From the NCBI GenBank assembly GCA_965221755.1, contig OZ244921.1, positions 2,604,001 through 2,668,000 of the forward strand: 64,000 bases of DNA. Reading direction: 5' to 3'. This document shows positions 52,357 to 61,051 of this stretch, one piece after another. Position 1 is the first letter of the stretch. Every line of letters begins with the position of its first letter. The position numbers and the translations under genes were made by a program. This stretch comes from Azophilus sp965221755. GTDB taxonomy: Bacteria; Pseudomonadota; Gammaproteobacteria; Pseudomonadales; Azotimanducaceae. Below the pieces are notes generated by a model. The model was not told the DNA's origin and searched no databases. It saw only the letters and a program-made list of their open reading frames with translations.

Positions 52357-53192
52357 TTCATCCCGTCCGCAACCTGTCGGCTGAGCTCAGCCACCCGCAG
52401 TTCGCCCTCCCGGGTCTGTCCGCCGACTTCCAGGAACCGGCGCATGGCCCTTCGCGCGCTGTCGGTGCGCAGCAGCCGTTGGAACAAGTAGGCTTCGTCG
52501 AGCAGGCCCTCGGCCAACGGCTGCTCCGCGCCGTTGACGGCCTCCTTGGCGAGGCGCACGGCTGCGATCGGGAAGGAGGCGATTCGCGCCGCCAGCTCAT
52601 CGACGAAGGGGCCAATGTCGTCGGCGGTGAAGATGCGGTTGAGATAGCCCCAGCGTTCGGCCGTTTCCGCATCGAGGTCGCCGCCGCCAAGGATGATCTC
52701 CAAGGCCCGTCCGCGGCCCACCAGACGCGGCAGGCGTTGGGTGCCGGTGCCGCCCGGCAGGATGCCGATGGGCACTTCCATCTGGTTGATGACGGTCCTG
52801 CCGCGCACGCCGTAGCGCAGGTCGCAACTGGCCGCCAACTCGCTGCCGCCGCCGCCCACCCGGCCTTCAATTTGGGCAATGACCACCTTGTCCATGGTCC
52901 TGAAGCGCTCGCACATCCGGTGGAAGGGGTTGAGCTCCGAATCCCGCTGCGCCGCGCCCTCGACCGGGAAGCCGAGAATGGCCTCGACGTCGAAGTGGGC
53001 GATGAAGAAGTCGGGGTCGGCGCTCTTGAGCACCACCACCGACAGGGCTGGATCCGCCTTCAGTTCCGAGGACAGCCCCATCAGCTCAACGTACAGGGCT
53101 TGGCTCATCAGGTTGATGGGCGGATTGTTGATGGTGACGGTGGCGATTCGCCCCGAAACCTCAACGGCCAATCGATCGTAGGCGTAGGTCAC
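52353..53192 (-). CDS. Enoyl-CoA hydratase/isomerase family protein
   Basis: 279-residue crotonase fold. The oxyanion hole is formed by FFIAHFDVEAILG and EGRVGGGGSELAASCDLRYG; the latter has Ser where typical hydratases have a catalytic Glu (near residue 115), so activity may not be hydration. GTG start at 53192 with AGGAG 7 bases upstream. Function unassigned. Confidence 0.8.
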   Translation of the reverse strand: MTYAYDRLAVEVSGRIATVTINNPPINLMSQALYVELMGLSSELKADPALSVVVLKSADPDFFIAHFDVEAILGFPVEGAAQRDSELNPFHRMCERFRTMDKVVIAQIEGRVGGGGSELAASCDLRYGVRGRTVINQMEVPIGILPGGTGTQRLPRLVGRGRALEIILGGGDLDAETAERWGYLNRIFTADDIGPFVDELAARIASFPIAAVRLAKEAVNGAEQPLAEGLLDEAYLFQRLLRTDSARRAMRRFLEVGGQTREGELRVAELSRQVADGMN

Positions 53193-53254
53193 GGCGGTTC
53201 TCCTATGGTTGCGCGGCTTGCCGCCACTGCAGCGGGCATGGGCGCGCGCCGCAT

Positions 53255-53345
53255 GGCGCGCGGGCTTCAGAAACGTTTCGGAACCTGAACCAGGCAGCGA
53301 AACGCCAACGAACCTCGGCCCCTTGGCCAACAGGCCACTTGGCCA
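53255..53345 (+). repeat. Degenerate MITE/REP-like element before hfq
   Basis: Recognisable left part GGGCTTCAGAAACGTTTCGG, a shortened first stem and a replaced distal palindrome built of TTGGCCAA units. It lies between the divergent enoyl-CoA hydratase and hfq promoters; 53346-53454 shows no further structure I can name. Confidence 0.65.
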
Positions 53346-53454
53346 AGGTTCGCCTTCCGCCCGCTGACATAGTAACCTTGAAAATTGCGGGTTCACCCAA
53401 AGTTTGGGGATTTTGAGAATTCGCCTTATCCGCGAACCCGCGTAGGAGCAAACC

Positions 53455-53703
53455 ATGACGAAAATGATCTCAGTGCAGGATCCCTACCTAAACGCTCTGC
53501 GCAGGGAGCGCGTTCCGGTGTCGATCTACTTGGTCAACGGGATAAAGCTGCAGGGCAAAATTGAGTCATTCGACCAATTCGTGGTTCTGCTGCGCAATTC
53601 CGTCAGCCAGATGATCTACAAGCACGCCATATCCACCGTTGTGCCGTCCCGCAACATTCATCTGCCCCTCAGCGAGGATGCCGCCGACCAAGATCGGAAC
53701 TAG
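53455..53703 (+). CDS. hfq: RNA chaperone Hfq
   Basis: 82 residues: Sm1 motif with DPYLNALRRERVPVSIYLVNG and KLQGKIESFDQFVVLL, Sm2 with YKHAISTVVPSR, then a short acidic tail. Pairs small RNAs with mRNAs, relevant to the candidate small RNA at 21088. Start of the hfq-hflX-hflK-hflC-purA cluster; miaA, usually upstream, is not here. Confidence 0.97.
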   Translation: MTKMISVQDPYLNALRRERVPVSIYLVNGIKLQGKIESFDQFVVLLRNSVSQMIYKHAISTVVPSRNIHLPLSEDAADQDRN

Positions 53704-53753
53704 CGTTGGTTCCAGACCGCCCCAGCACGGAAAGGGCTTGTTCCGGGAGAGCC

Positions 53754-55391
53754 ATGGAAGAGCTTCGGCTTGGGGAGCGCGAGCCCGCCCCTCCCGGCAA
53801 CAACCTGTTCGTTGACCGTCTGGCCGCCGGCAGGCGGGTCGTTTTGCTGCAGGTCGAGGTGCCGGCGCGCTTTAATTCGCACGGTGCGGTCTCTTCGCGC
53901 TCCCTGGCCGAGGGTTCCTTCCTTCGTGGGGAGTCTCCCTCGCGCTCCTTGGCTGAGGGTTCTTTCGTACCGGGGGCGGGGCCCTCGCGCTCCCTGGCTG
54001 AGGGCTCTTTCCTGCCGGGGCCAGGCCCCTCGCGCTCCCTGGCTGAGGGCTCTTTCCTGCGAGGGGCAGGCCCCTCGCGCTCCCTGGCTGAGGGCTCTTT
54101 CCTGCGAGGGGCAGGCCCCTCGCGCTCCCTGGCTGAGGGCTCTTTCCTGCGAGGGGCAGGCCCCTCGCGCTCCCTGGCTGAGGGCTCTCCCGACATCGCT
54201 GAGACTGCGGAGTTGGTTGCTTCCGCCGGCTTGGCCTTGGCGGGCCAAGTGACCGCGCGGCGTCGGCGGGAGCACCCGCGCTGGCTGGTCGGTTCCGGCA
54301 AGGTGGAGGAGATTCGCCAACTCATCCGGGCCCGGGACGCTGACATGCTGGTGGTCAACAACGACCTCTCGGCGCGCCAGCAGCGCAACTTGGAGAAGGC
54401 GCTCGGCTGTCGGGTGATGGGCCGCTCGGAACTGATCATCCACATCTTCGCCCAGCGGGCCCGCACCTTCGAGGGGCAGTTGCAGGTGCAGCTCGCGCAG
54501 CTGACCCACGCCCAGACCCAGCTGGTGGGCGGCTGGAGCCACTTGGAGCGGCAGAAGGGGGGCATCGGCCTGCGCGGCGGGGCCGGCGAGACGCAGCTTG
54601 AACTCGACCAGAGAATGCTGGCGACGCGCATCAAGTCCGTGCAGTCGCGGCTGGCGGGGGTGCGCAAGCGCCGCCGCCAGGGCCAGCGTCAGCGGCGCCG
54701 TTCGGGCGCGCAAACCGTTGCCTTGGTCGGTTATGCCAACGTCGGCAAATCGACCCTGTTCAACGCGCTGGCCGCAGCTGGGGTGGCCGCTGAGGACAAG
54801 CTGTTCGCCACCTTGGATCCAACCCTGCGGCGCATCGACGTTCCGGGCGCGGCGCAAGTGGTCCTGGCCGACACGGTCGGCTTCATAAGCCGCCTGCCGC
54901 ACACCCTGATCGACGCCTTCAAGGCCACCCTTGAGGAGGTCAGTCAAGCGGATTTGCTGATTCACGTCATGGATGGCGCCGCCCCGCGCCTTGAGCAACG
55001 CATCGCCGACGTGGAGGCGGTGCTGGAGGAGATCGGCGCCGCCGCCTGCGCGCGCGTCAACGTGCTCAACAAATGCGACTTGCCGCAGGCCGGGCCGGCG
55101 CCGCCCGATGCCCTGCCGGTGAGCGCCGCCACCGGTGCGGGGCTCGACGCGCTGCGCTCCCGAATCGGCTCGGCACTGGGCGTTCAGGCCCCCGTCGAGG
55201 TCGATTTGCCCGCCTGTGCCGGCAGCGTTCGCGCTTGGCTGCACGCTGCCGGCGCGGTGCTTGACGAGACCCACGGCAGCGACGGCGGGATGCGCCTCAA
55301 GGTGTGCGGCGACGAGCGCCTGATGGCGCGCCTGCGCCGCGACCTTGCCGCCTGCGGCCACCGGAAATTGAAAGTGACCCGATGCGCTTGA
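53754..55391 (+). CDS. hflX: GTPase HflX with an N-terminal tandem-repeat insertion
   Basis: 545 residues against about 430 in E. coli. HflX domain (GGIGLRGGAGETQLELD, helical linker) then G domain with GYANVGKSTLFNAL, DTVGFISRLPH and NKCD. It dissociates or rescues ribosomes in stress. The extra length is a seven-copy 15-residue repeat (residues about 48-145) between the first strand (RVVLLQVEV) and first helix (DIAETAELVASAG) of the N-terminal domain, a surface loop in homologues. Start at 53754 follows GGGAG; an upstream ATG at 53706 is unlikely. Confidence 0.93.
   Translation: MEELRLGEREPAPPGNNLFVDRLAAGRRVVLLQVEVPARFNSHGAVSSRSLAEGSFLRGESPSRSLAEGSFVPGAGPSRSLAEGSFLPGPGPSRSLAEGSFLRGAGPSRSLAEGSFLRGAGPSRSLAEGSFLRGAGPSRSLAEGSPDIAETAELVASAGLALAGQVTARRRREHPRWLVGSGKVEEIRQLIRARDADMLVVNNDLSARQQRNLEKALGCRVMGRSELIIHIFAQRARTFEGQLQVQLAQLTHAQTQLVGGWSHLERQKGGIGLRGGAGETQLELDQRMLATRIKSVQSRLAGVRKRRRQGQRQRRRSGAQTVALVGYANVGKSTLFNALAAAGVAAEDKLFATLDPTLRRIDVPGAAQVVLADTVGFISRLPHTLIDAFKATLEEVSQADLLIHVMDGAAPRLEQRIADVEAVLEEIGAAACARVNVLNKCDLPQAGPAPPDALPVSAATGAGLDALRSRIGSALGVQAPVEVDLPACAGSVRAWLHAAGAVLDETHGSDGGMRLKVCGDERLMARLRRDLAACGHRKLKVTRCA
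53895..54188 (+). repeat. 45-bp minisatellite inside hflX
   Basis: Six full 45-bp units and a partial seventh, encoding SRSLAEGSFLRGAGP variants. Units 4-6 are nearly identical while units 1-3 and 7 differ, as expected from recent expansion of central units. Because 45 is a multiple of 3, copy-number change keeps the frame. Confidence 0.95.
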
Positions 55392-55439
55392 GGCAGTACA
55401 CTTGGGCGATTGGGAACCCATCCACTGACGGAGCACCGC

Positions 55440-56582
55440 ATGGCGTGGAATGAACCGGGCGGCGGCCGCGACCCTTGGGGCAATCAAGGCGACAAGGGGC
55501 CGCCGGACCTTGACGAAGCCTTCAGGAAGCTGAAGTCGCAATTGACCGGCATTTTCGGCGGCCGCGGCGGCGGTCGCAGCGGCGACGGCGGCGGCGGCAA
55601 GTTGAGCGCCGGCCTGCTGGGCGCCGGCTTGGTGGCATTGGTCGCCATTTACGGGTTTTTCGGCCTGTACCAGATCGACCAGGGCGAGCGCGGCGTGGTG
55701 TTTCGCTTTGGCGCCGTCCAGCAGAACATCGTCATGCCCGGCCTGCATTGGAACCCGCCGCTGGTTGACCGGGTGCACAAGGTCAACGTCACCCAAGTGC
55801 GCTCCAAGGAGCATCAGGCGCTGATGCTGACCGAGGATGAGAACATCGTTGACGTCACCATGACGGTTCAGTACGTGGTCGATGATCCCATTGCCTTTTT
55901 GGTCAACGTGCGCAATCCCGAAGTGAGCTTGGACCAAGCTCAGGAGAGCGCCCTGCGCCATGTGGTGGGCGGCTCCATCATGGATCGGGTCATCACCGAT
56001 GGCCGCGCCGCCATTGCCATTGAGGTGCAGGAGCGCCTGCAGTCCTACCTCAACCGCTACGAGACGGGCATCTTGGTGAGCAAGGTCAACATTGATGAGA
56101 GCGCCCCGCCGTCCCAGGTTCGCGACGCCTTCAACGACGTGCAAAAGGCCCAGGAGGATGAGCAGCGGTTCATCAACGAGGCCAACGCCTATGCCGAGAG
56201 CGTCATTCCCACGGCGCGCGGCGAGGCGCAGAAGCTCATCGAGCAGGCCAACGCCTACCGGGATCAGGTGGTGGCCCGCGCGGAAGGCGAGGCGCAACGA
56301 TTCGAGAAGCTTTTGGCCGAGTACTCCCTAGCCAAGGACGTCACCAGGGACCGGCTCTACTTGGACTCCATCGAGGCCGTGCTTTCGAACAGCTCCAAGA
56401 TCATGGTCGATGTGGAGGGCGGCAACAACCTGATGGTCCTGCCGCTTGACCGCTTCGTGCAGTCCGGCGCCGCCGGGGCGGGCGGCGCGGCCACTCAGGA
56501 TACGGTCCGCAGCTTGGCCGATGCGGTGATCCGCGAAATCAACAATCGAGTCGCCGATGGCCGCGGCCGCGACGCTCGCTAG
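55440..56582 (+). CDS. hflK: FtsH protease modulator HflK
   Basis: 380 residues: Gly-rich cytoplasmic N-terminus (about 1-60), one membrane helix (GLLGAGLVALVAIYGFFGLY), SPFH domain (about 85-290) and C-terminal coiled coil and tail. Forms the HflKC cage around FtsH. ATG at 55440 with CGGAG 6 bases upstream. Confidence 0.95.
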   Translation: MAWNEPGGGRDPWGNQGDKGPPDLDEAFRKLKSQLTGIFGGRGGGRSGDGGGGKLSAGLLGAGLVALVAIYGFFGLYQIDQGERGVVFRFGAVQQNIVMPGLHWNPPLVDRVHKVNVTQVRSKEHQALMLTEDENIVDVTMTVQYVVDDPIAFLVNVRNPEVSLDQAQESALRHVVGGSIMDRVITDGRAAIAIEVQERLQSYLNRYETGILVSKVNIDESAPPSQVRDAFNDVQKAQEDEQRFINEANAYAESVIPTARGEAQKLIEQANAYRDQVVARAEGEAQRFEKLLAEYSLAKDVTRDRLYLDSIEAVLSNSSKIMVDVEGGNNLMVLPLDRFVQSGAAGAGGAATQDTVRSLADAVIREINNRVADGRGRDAR

Positions 56583-56593
56583 GGAGCCTGCCG

Positions 56594-57463
56594 ATGAACC
56601 TGCGCAATTTGATCGTCGTTGTCATCGCCTTGGTGGCGTTGATGCTGCTGACGCAGAGCCTTTACATCGTCGAGCAGACCGAGCGGGCGGTGCTGTTGCG
56701 GTTTGGCGCGGTCGCCAAGGCCGACGTGCCGCCGGGCCTGCACTTCAAGCTGCCGATCGCCGAAGAGATCAAGAAGTTCGATGCCCGGGTGCTGACCTTG
56801 GACTCAAGGCCGGAAACCTACTACACCCTGGAGAAGAAGCCCTTGATCGTCGATTCCTTCGCCAAATGGCGGATCGTCGATGTGCCGAACTACTACACGG
56901 CCAGTTCCGGCGATGAGAACCGCGCCAATCGAGTGCTGCAGGAGCGGGTCAACGAGGGGCTGCGCAACGCCATCAGCCGCCGCGACATGCACGAGGTCAT
57001 TTCCGGCGAGCGGGACCAGCTCATGCAGGAGCTCACCGCCGACCTCAACCGGGTGATGCAGGAGGCGGTGGGCATTGAGGTCATCGACGTGCGGGTCAAG
57101 CGCATCGATCTGCCCACCGAGGTCTCCACCTCGGTCTATGACCGCATGAATTCCGAACGGGAGATCGAGGCGCGGCAGTACCGCGCCCAAGGCCAGGAGC
57201 TGGCGCTCGGCATTCGCGCCGATGCCGATCGGCAAACCGTCGTCATCGAAGCCGAGGCCTACCGGGAGGCGGAGCTGATTCGCGGCGACGGCGACGCCAA
57301 TGCGGCGTCGATCTACGCGGCCGCCTTCAACAAGGATCCGGAATTCTACGAATTCACGCGCAGCCTCAACGCCTACGCCAAGGTTTTCGCCGACAAGGGC
57401 GACATGCTGGTGCTTGATCCCAACAGCGAGTTCTTCAAGTACCTCAAGAGCGACCAAGGCTGA
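56594..57463 (+). CDS. hflC: FtsH protease modulator HflC
   Basis: 289 residues: N-terminal membrane anchor (LIVVVIALVALMLLTQSLYI), SPFH core with VEQTERAVLLRFGAV and the helical region SEREIEARQYRAQGQE. Partner of HflK, whose stop is 11 bases upstream. Confidence 0.96.
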   Translation: MNLRNLIVVVIALVALMLLTQSLYIVEQTERAVLLRFGAVAKADVPPGLHFKLPIAEEIKKFDARVLTLDSRPETYYTLEKKPLIVDSFAKWRIVDVPNYYTASSGDENRANRVLQERVNEGLRNAISRRDMHEVISGERDQLMQELTADLNRVMQEAVGIEVIDVRVKRIDLPTEVSTSVYDRMNSEREIEARQYRAQGQELALGIRADADRQTVVIEAEAYREAELIRGDGDANAASIYAAAFNKDPEFYEFTRSLNAYAKVFADKGDMLVLDPNSEFFKYLKSDQG

Positions 57464-57515
57464 CCGGCGGCGCCGTTCGCTGGGCAGACCGCCGAAACAA
57501 GAGCGAGCCTGCGGT

Positions 57516-58811
57516 ATGGGACGCAACGTCGTCGTCATCGGCACCCAATGGGGCGATGAGGGCAAGGGCAAGATCGTTGATTTGCTGACCGACCAAGCCG
57601 CCGCCGTCGTTCGCTGCCAAGGCGGGCACAATGCTGGCCACACGCTGGTCATTGACAGCCAAAAGACGGTGCTGCACCTGATCCCGTCGGGCATTCTGCA
57701 CCCCGACGCGCTGTGCGTCATCGGCAACGGCGTGGTTCTGGATCCCGTGGCTCTGCTCGACGAAATCGGCCGCCTTGAGGCGCACGGCCTGTCGGTGCGC
57801 GACCGGCTGCGCCTCAGCCCGGCCTGCCAATTGATCCTGCCGCACCACGTCCGTCTCGACCATGCCCGGGAGTCCGCCCGCGGGGCGGGCAGGATCGGCA
57901 CCACCGGGCGCGGCATCGGCCCGGCCTACGAAGACAAGGCGGCGCGCCGGGGGCTGCGGATCGGCGACCTGTTCTACTGGACGCAGTTCGCGGACAAGCT
58001 GCGCGAGGTCATGGCGTACCACAACTTCGTGCTGGAGAACTACCATCAAGCGCCCGCCGAGGACTACCAGCGCACCTTGGACCAATGCGCCGAGGTCAGC
58101 GCCCAAATTCGCCCGCTGGTCGCCGATACGGTGTCCCTGATCCATCAGCTGCGCGAGCAGGGCGGCAACCTGCTTTTTGAAGGCGCCCAAGGCGCGCTGC
58201 TTGACGTGGATCTCGGCACCTATCCCTTCGTCACCTCGTCCAACACCACGGCGGCCGGCGCTGCGGCCGGCAGCGGCTTCGGCCCGGCTTGGCTCGACTG
58301 CGTGCTCGGCATCACCAAGGCCTACGCCACCCGGGTCGGCTCCGGGCCCTTCCCCACTGAACTCGACGACGATGTGGGCAATGGTTTGGCCGAACGGGGG
58401 GCGGAGTTCGGCTCGACCACGGGCCGCCCGCGCCGCTGCGGCTGGTTCGATGCCGCGGCGCTCAGGCAGACGGTGCGCATCAACAGCATTTCCGGGCTGT
58501 GCCTGACCAAGCTCGACGTGCTCGACGGCATGCCCGTCATCAACATCTGCACCGCATACGACGCCCCCGCCGGCGACTGCGGCGCGGCGCGCTTCGGCAG
58601 CGAGTACTATTCCGATCTCAAGCCCCGGTTCGAGCAGTTGCCGGGCTGGCGGGAATCCACGTTCGGCGCCCGCCGCCTGGAGGATCTGCCAGCCAACGCG
58701 CGGCGCTACGTCGAGCGCATCGAAGAGGCGGTCGGCGCCCCGGTCAGCATCATCTCCACCGGCCCGGATCGCTCCCAGACCATCGTGCTCGACGATCCCT
58801 TCAAGCCGTGA
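57516..58811 (+). CDS. purA: Adenylosuccinate synthetase
   Basis: 431 residues; GTP-dependent formation of adenylosuccinate from IMP and aspartate. Signatures GTQWGDEGKGK, QGGHNAGHT, GRGIGPAYEDK and GTYPFVTSSNT. The ATG at 57516 starts the conserved NVVVIGTQWGD. An extended frame upstream lies inside hflC and is not used. Confidence 0.97.
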   Translation: MGRNVVVIGTQWGDEGKGKIVDLLTDQAAAVVRCQGGHNAGHTLVIDSQKTVLHLIPSGILHPDALCVIGNGVVLDPVALLDEIGRLEAHGLSVRDRLRLSPACQLILPHHVRLDHARESARGAGRIGTTGRGIGPAYEDKAARRGLRIGDLFYWTQFADKLREVMAYHNFVLENYHQAPAEDYQRTLDQCAEVSAQIRPLVADTVSLIHQLREQGGNLLFEGAQGALLDVDLGTYPFVTSSNTTAAGAAAGSGFGPAWLDCVLGITKAYATRVGSGPFPTELDDDVGNGLAERGAEFGSTTGRPRRCGWFDAAALRQTVRINSISGLCLTKLDVLDGMPVINICTAYDAPAGDCGAARFGSEYYSDLKPRFEQLPGWRESTFGARRLEDLPANARRYVERIEEAVGAPVSIISTGPDRSQTIVLDDPFKP

Positions 58812-58999
58812 TGGACGCCGGGCTGCTGGAAATTCTCGTCTGCCCGGTCAGCAAGGCCGCGCTGACCTATCGCCGCGACCGCGAGGAGCTCTGGTGCCGC
58901 GCCAGCAGGCTGGCCTACCCGGTTCGGGACGGCATCCCGTTTCTGGTGGAGGAGGAGGCGCGCCCGCTGACGCCGGAGGAGGCACAGGCGCTTGGATAG
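58811..58999 (+). CDS. Trm112/UPF0434-like protein
   Basis: 62 residues: LLEILVCPVSKAALTYRRD, then LWCRASRLAYPVRDGIPFL. Small zinc-ribbon-type protein; the paired cysteines are reduced to one per half here. ATG overlaps the purA stop (TGATG), so it is coupled to purA. Role in methyltransferase activation is known for the family but unproven here. Confidence 0.85.
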   Translation: MDAGLLEILVCPVSKAALTYRRDREELWCRASRLAYPVRDGIPFLVEEEARPLTPEEAQALG

Positions 59000-59023
59000 G
59001 CGGGATGCGAGCCGTCCGTGACT

Positions 59024-59116
59024 GTGCGGGTTCAGAAACATACCGGAATCTGATCTAAGCGACGAGCGCGGAGTTTCGCGCCAGCGAAACTCCATCCGCG
59101 ACCGTCAGGTCGCGCG
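59024..59116 (+). mobile_element. 93-bp MITE-like element with target duplication
   Basis: Complete plus-strand copy from GTGCGGGTTCAGAAACATAC to the final CGCGCG. GTGACT occurs on both sides (59018-59023 and 59117-59122). The same length as the copy at 21275-21367 defines the element as 93 bp. Confidence 0.88.
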
Positions 59117-59183
59117 GTGACTTCTTCATTACCTCGATCATCAAGTACAATCGCGGGCATCGACACTGACAGGAACTGATTGA

Positions 59184-60134
59184 ATGACCAAGCCGGAACT
59201 GGTTGCCAGCAACGACATGCCGGACATTGCCAGCCGCGAGCTGCACCAGCCGCAGGTGGCGCTCGATTGGGTGGGCATGAGCGAGATTCACCAGCCGTTG
59301 CTGGTGACCGATGGCGGCGCCACCCGGCAGGTCCACACCAAGGTGCAGGTTTACGTGGACTTGGCGGACACCAAGGCCAAGGGCATCCACATGTCGCGCC
59401 TCTACCTCATTCTGGATGAGCACGCCGACACCCGACCGCTGACCGCAGCCGGGCTGAAGCTGCTGCTCGCCTCGGTGCTGGAGTCGCATCGCGGACTGTC
59501 CACGCGGGCCTTCGTGCAGTTCGAGTTCGACTACTACCTGCGCCGCAACGCGCTGGTCAGCGACCACTCCGGCTGGAACAACTACCCGGTCACCATCAAA
59601 GGCACCCTCAATGGGGGGGAGATTCACTTGGAGCTGGGCATTGGCGTCTATTACTCGTCCACCTGCCCGTGCTCGGCGGCGCTGGCGCGGCAGCTGATCC
59701 AAAACCAGTTCGAGGCGGACTTCGGTCGCCGCGGCTCCGTCAAGGCCAGCGAAGTCAAGGCTTGGTTGGGCACCGAGAACGGCATCGTGGCCACGCCGCA
59801 CAGCCAGCGCAGCATCGCCCGGCTGCTGGTCAAGCTGCGCGACGGCTTGGTGGACTTTCCGATCACCGACCTGATCGATGACGTGGAGGCCACCCTCAAG
59901 ACGCCGGTGCAAACCGCGGTCAAGCGCGAGGATGAGCAGGAGTTCGCTCGGCTGAACGGCCAGAACCTGATGTTCATCGAGGACTCCGGGCGCAAGCTCA
60001 AGGCTTTGCTGCAGGAGGATGGCCGGCTCAACGACTTCTGGGTGCGCATCGAGCACCACGAAAGCCTGCACGCCCACGATGCCGTCGGCGTGTTCACCAA
60101 GGGCGTTGACAACGGCTACTTGCCCATTCCTTGA
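59184..60134 (+). CDS. folE2: GTP cyclohydrolase FolE2
   Basis: 316 residues; first step of folate (and related pterin) synthesis by the metal-flexible type IB enzyme. Signatures VHTKVQVYVDLADTKAKGIH, the active-site Cys region STCPCSAALAR and TPHSQRSIARL. A likely -10, TACAAT, is present near 59148. In other bacteria folE2 can be zinc-regulated, but no Zur box is apparent. FolE (type IA) is not in this window. Confidence 0.95.
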   Translation: MTKPELVASNDMPDIASRELHQPQVALDWVGMSEIHQPLLVTDGGATRQVHTKVQVYVDLADTKAKGIHMSRLYLILDEHADTRPLTAAGLKLLLASVLESHRGLSTRAFVQFEFDYYLRRNALVSDHSGWNNYPVTIKGTLNGGEIHLELGIGVYYSSTCPCSAALARQLIQNQFEADFGRRGSVKASEVKAWLGTENGIVATPHSQRSIARLLVKLRDGLVDFPITDLIDDVEATLKTPVQTAVKREDEQEFARLNGQNLMFIEDSGRKLKALLQEDGRLNDFWVRIEHHESLHAHDAVGVFTKGVDNGYLPIP

Positions 60135-60175
60135 AGCTGCCGGGTTCAGTTCATGCGCCTTCCATCGGACGATCC

Positions 60176-61048
60176 ATGCTGAGCGGCAGCATCGTTGCGC
60201 TGGTGACGCCGATGACCGCTTCCGGAGCGCTCGATTGGGACGCCCTCGAGCGGCTGGTCGCCTGGCATCTCGAAAGCGGCACCAGCGGCATCGTGCCCAT
60301 GGGCACGACCGGTGAATCCGCCACCTTGACGACCGCGGAGCACCTTGAGGTCATTCGCCGCGTCATCGCGCTGGTTGATGGCCAAGTGCCGGTGATTGCC
60401 GGCACCGGCAGCAATTCGACGGATGAGGCCATCCACCAAACCCAGGAGGCGGAGCGTGAGGGCGCGGACGCCTGCCTGGTCGTCACGCCCTACTACAACA
60501 AGCCCACCCAGGAGGGCCTTTACCATCACTACAAGGCCATCGCCGGCGCCAGCGGCGTGCCCTTGGTGCTGTACAACGTGCCGCCGCGCACCGCCTGCGA
60601 CATGCTGCCCGACACGGTGGCCCGTTTGGCCGCGATCGACGGCATCGTCGGCATCAAGGAGGCTTCCGGGGACGCCAGCCGCATCGGGGAGTTGCGCCGC
60701 CTGTGCGGCGGCGACTTCGTCCTGCTGTCCGGCGAGGACGCGCAGACTTACGAAATGCTGCAGCTTGGCGCGGTCGGCGCGATATCGGTCACCGCCAACG
60801 TGCTGCCGCGGCGGATGGCGGCGTTCTGCGGCGCTTGGCTGGCGGGCGAGCGCGAGCGGGCTGGAGCCTTGGACGCCGAACTGCAGCCCGTGCATGATGC
60901 GCTGTTTGTCGAGACCAGCCCGTCGCCGGTCAAGTGGGCGCTGCATGCCTTGGGCCGGATCGACTCGGGCATTCGCCTGCCGTTGCTGCCGCTGTCGGAA
61001 GGTCGGCGCGCCGAGGTCATGGCCGCCGTCACCGCGGTTCAGGGCTGA
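60176..61048 (+). CDS. dapA: 4-hydroxy-tetrahydrodipicolinate synthase
   Basis: 290 residues; condenses pyruvate and aspartate semialdehyde in lysine and diaminopimelate synthesis. Contains GTTGESATLT, VTPYYNKPTQEGLYHHY, LYNVPPRTACDM and the Schiff-base Lys in GIVGIKEASGD. ATG at 60176 fits the family start MLSGSIVALVTPM. bamC follows 3 bases later, as in Enterobacteria. Confidence 0.97.
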   Translation: MLSGSIVALVTPMTASGALDWDALERLVAWHLESGTSGIVPMGTTGESATLTTAEHLEVIRRVIALVDGQVPVIAGTGSNSTDEAIHQTQEAEREGADACLVVTPYYNKPTQEGLYHHYKAIAGASGVPLVLYNVPPRTACDMLPDTVARLAAIDGIVGIKEASGDASRIGELRRLCGGDFVLLSGEDAQTYEMLQLGAVGAISVTANVLPRRMAAFCGAWLAGERERAGALDAELQPVHDALFVETSPSPVKWALHALGRIDSGIRLPLLPLSEGRRAEVMAAVTAVQG

Positions 61049-61051
61049 TTC

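Noticed and set aside
53895..54188. Regular repeats that could be taken for a CRISPR array
   Set aside because: Units are contiguous 45-bp coding repeats without spacers, inside hflX and in frame.
53700..56297. 865-codon antisense frame through hflX and hflK with a repeated peptide
   Set aside because: The repeat is the complement of the hflX minisatellite; both plus-strand genes are certain and no domain appears in the antisense product.
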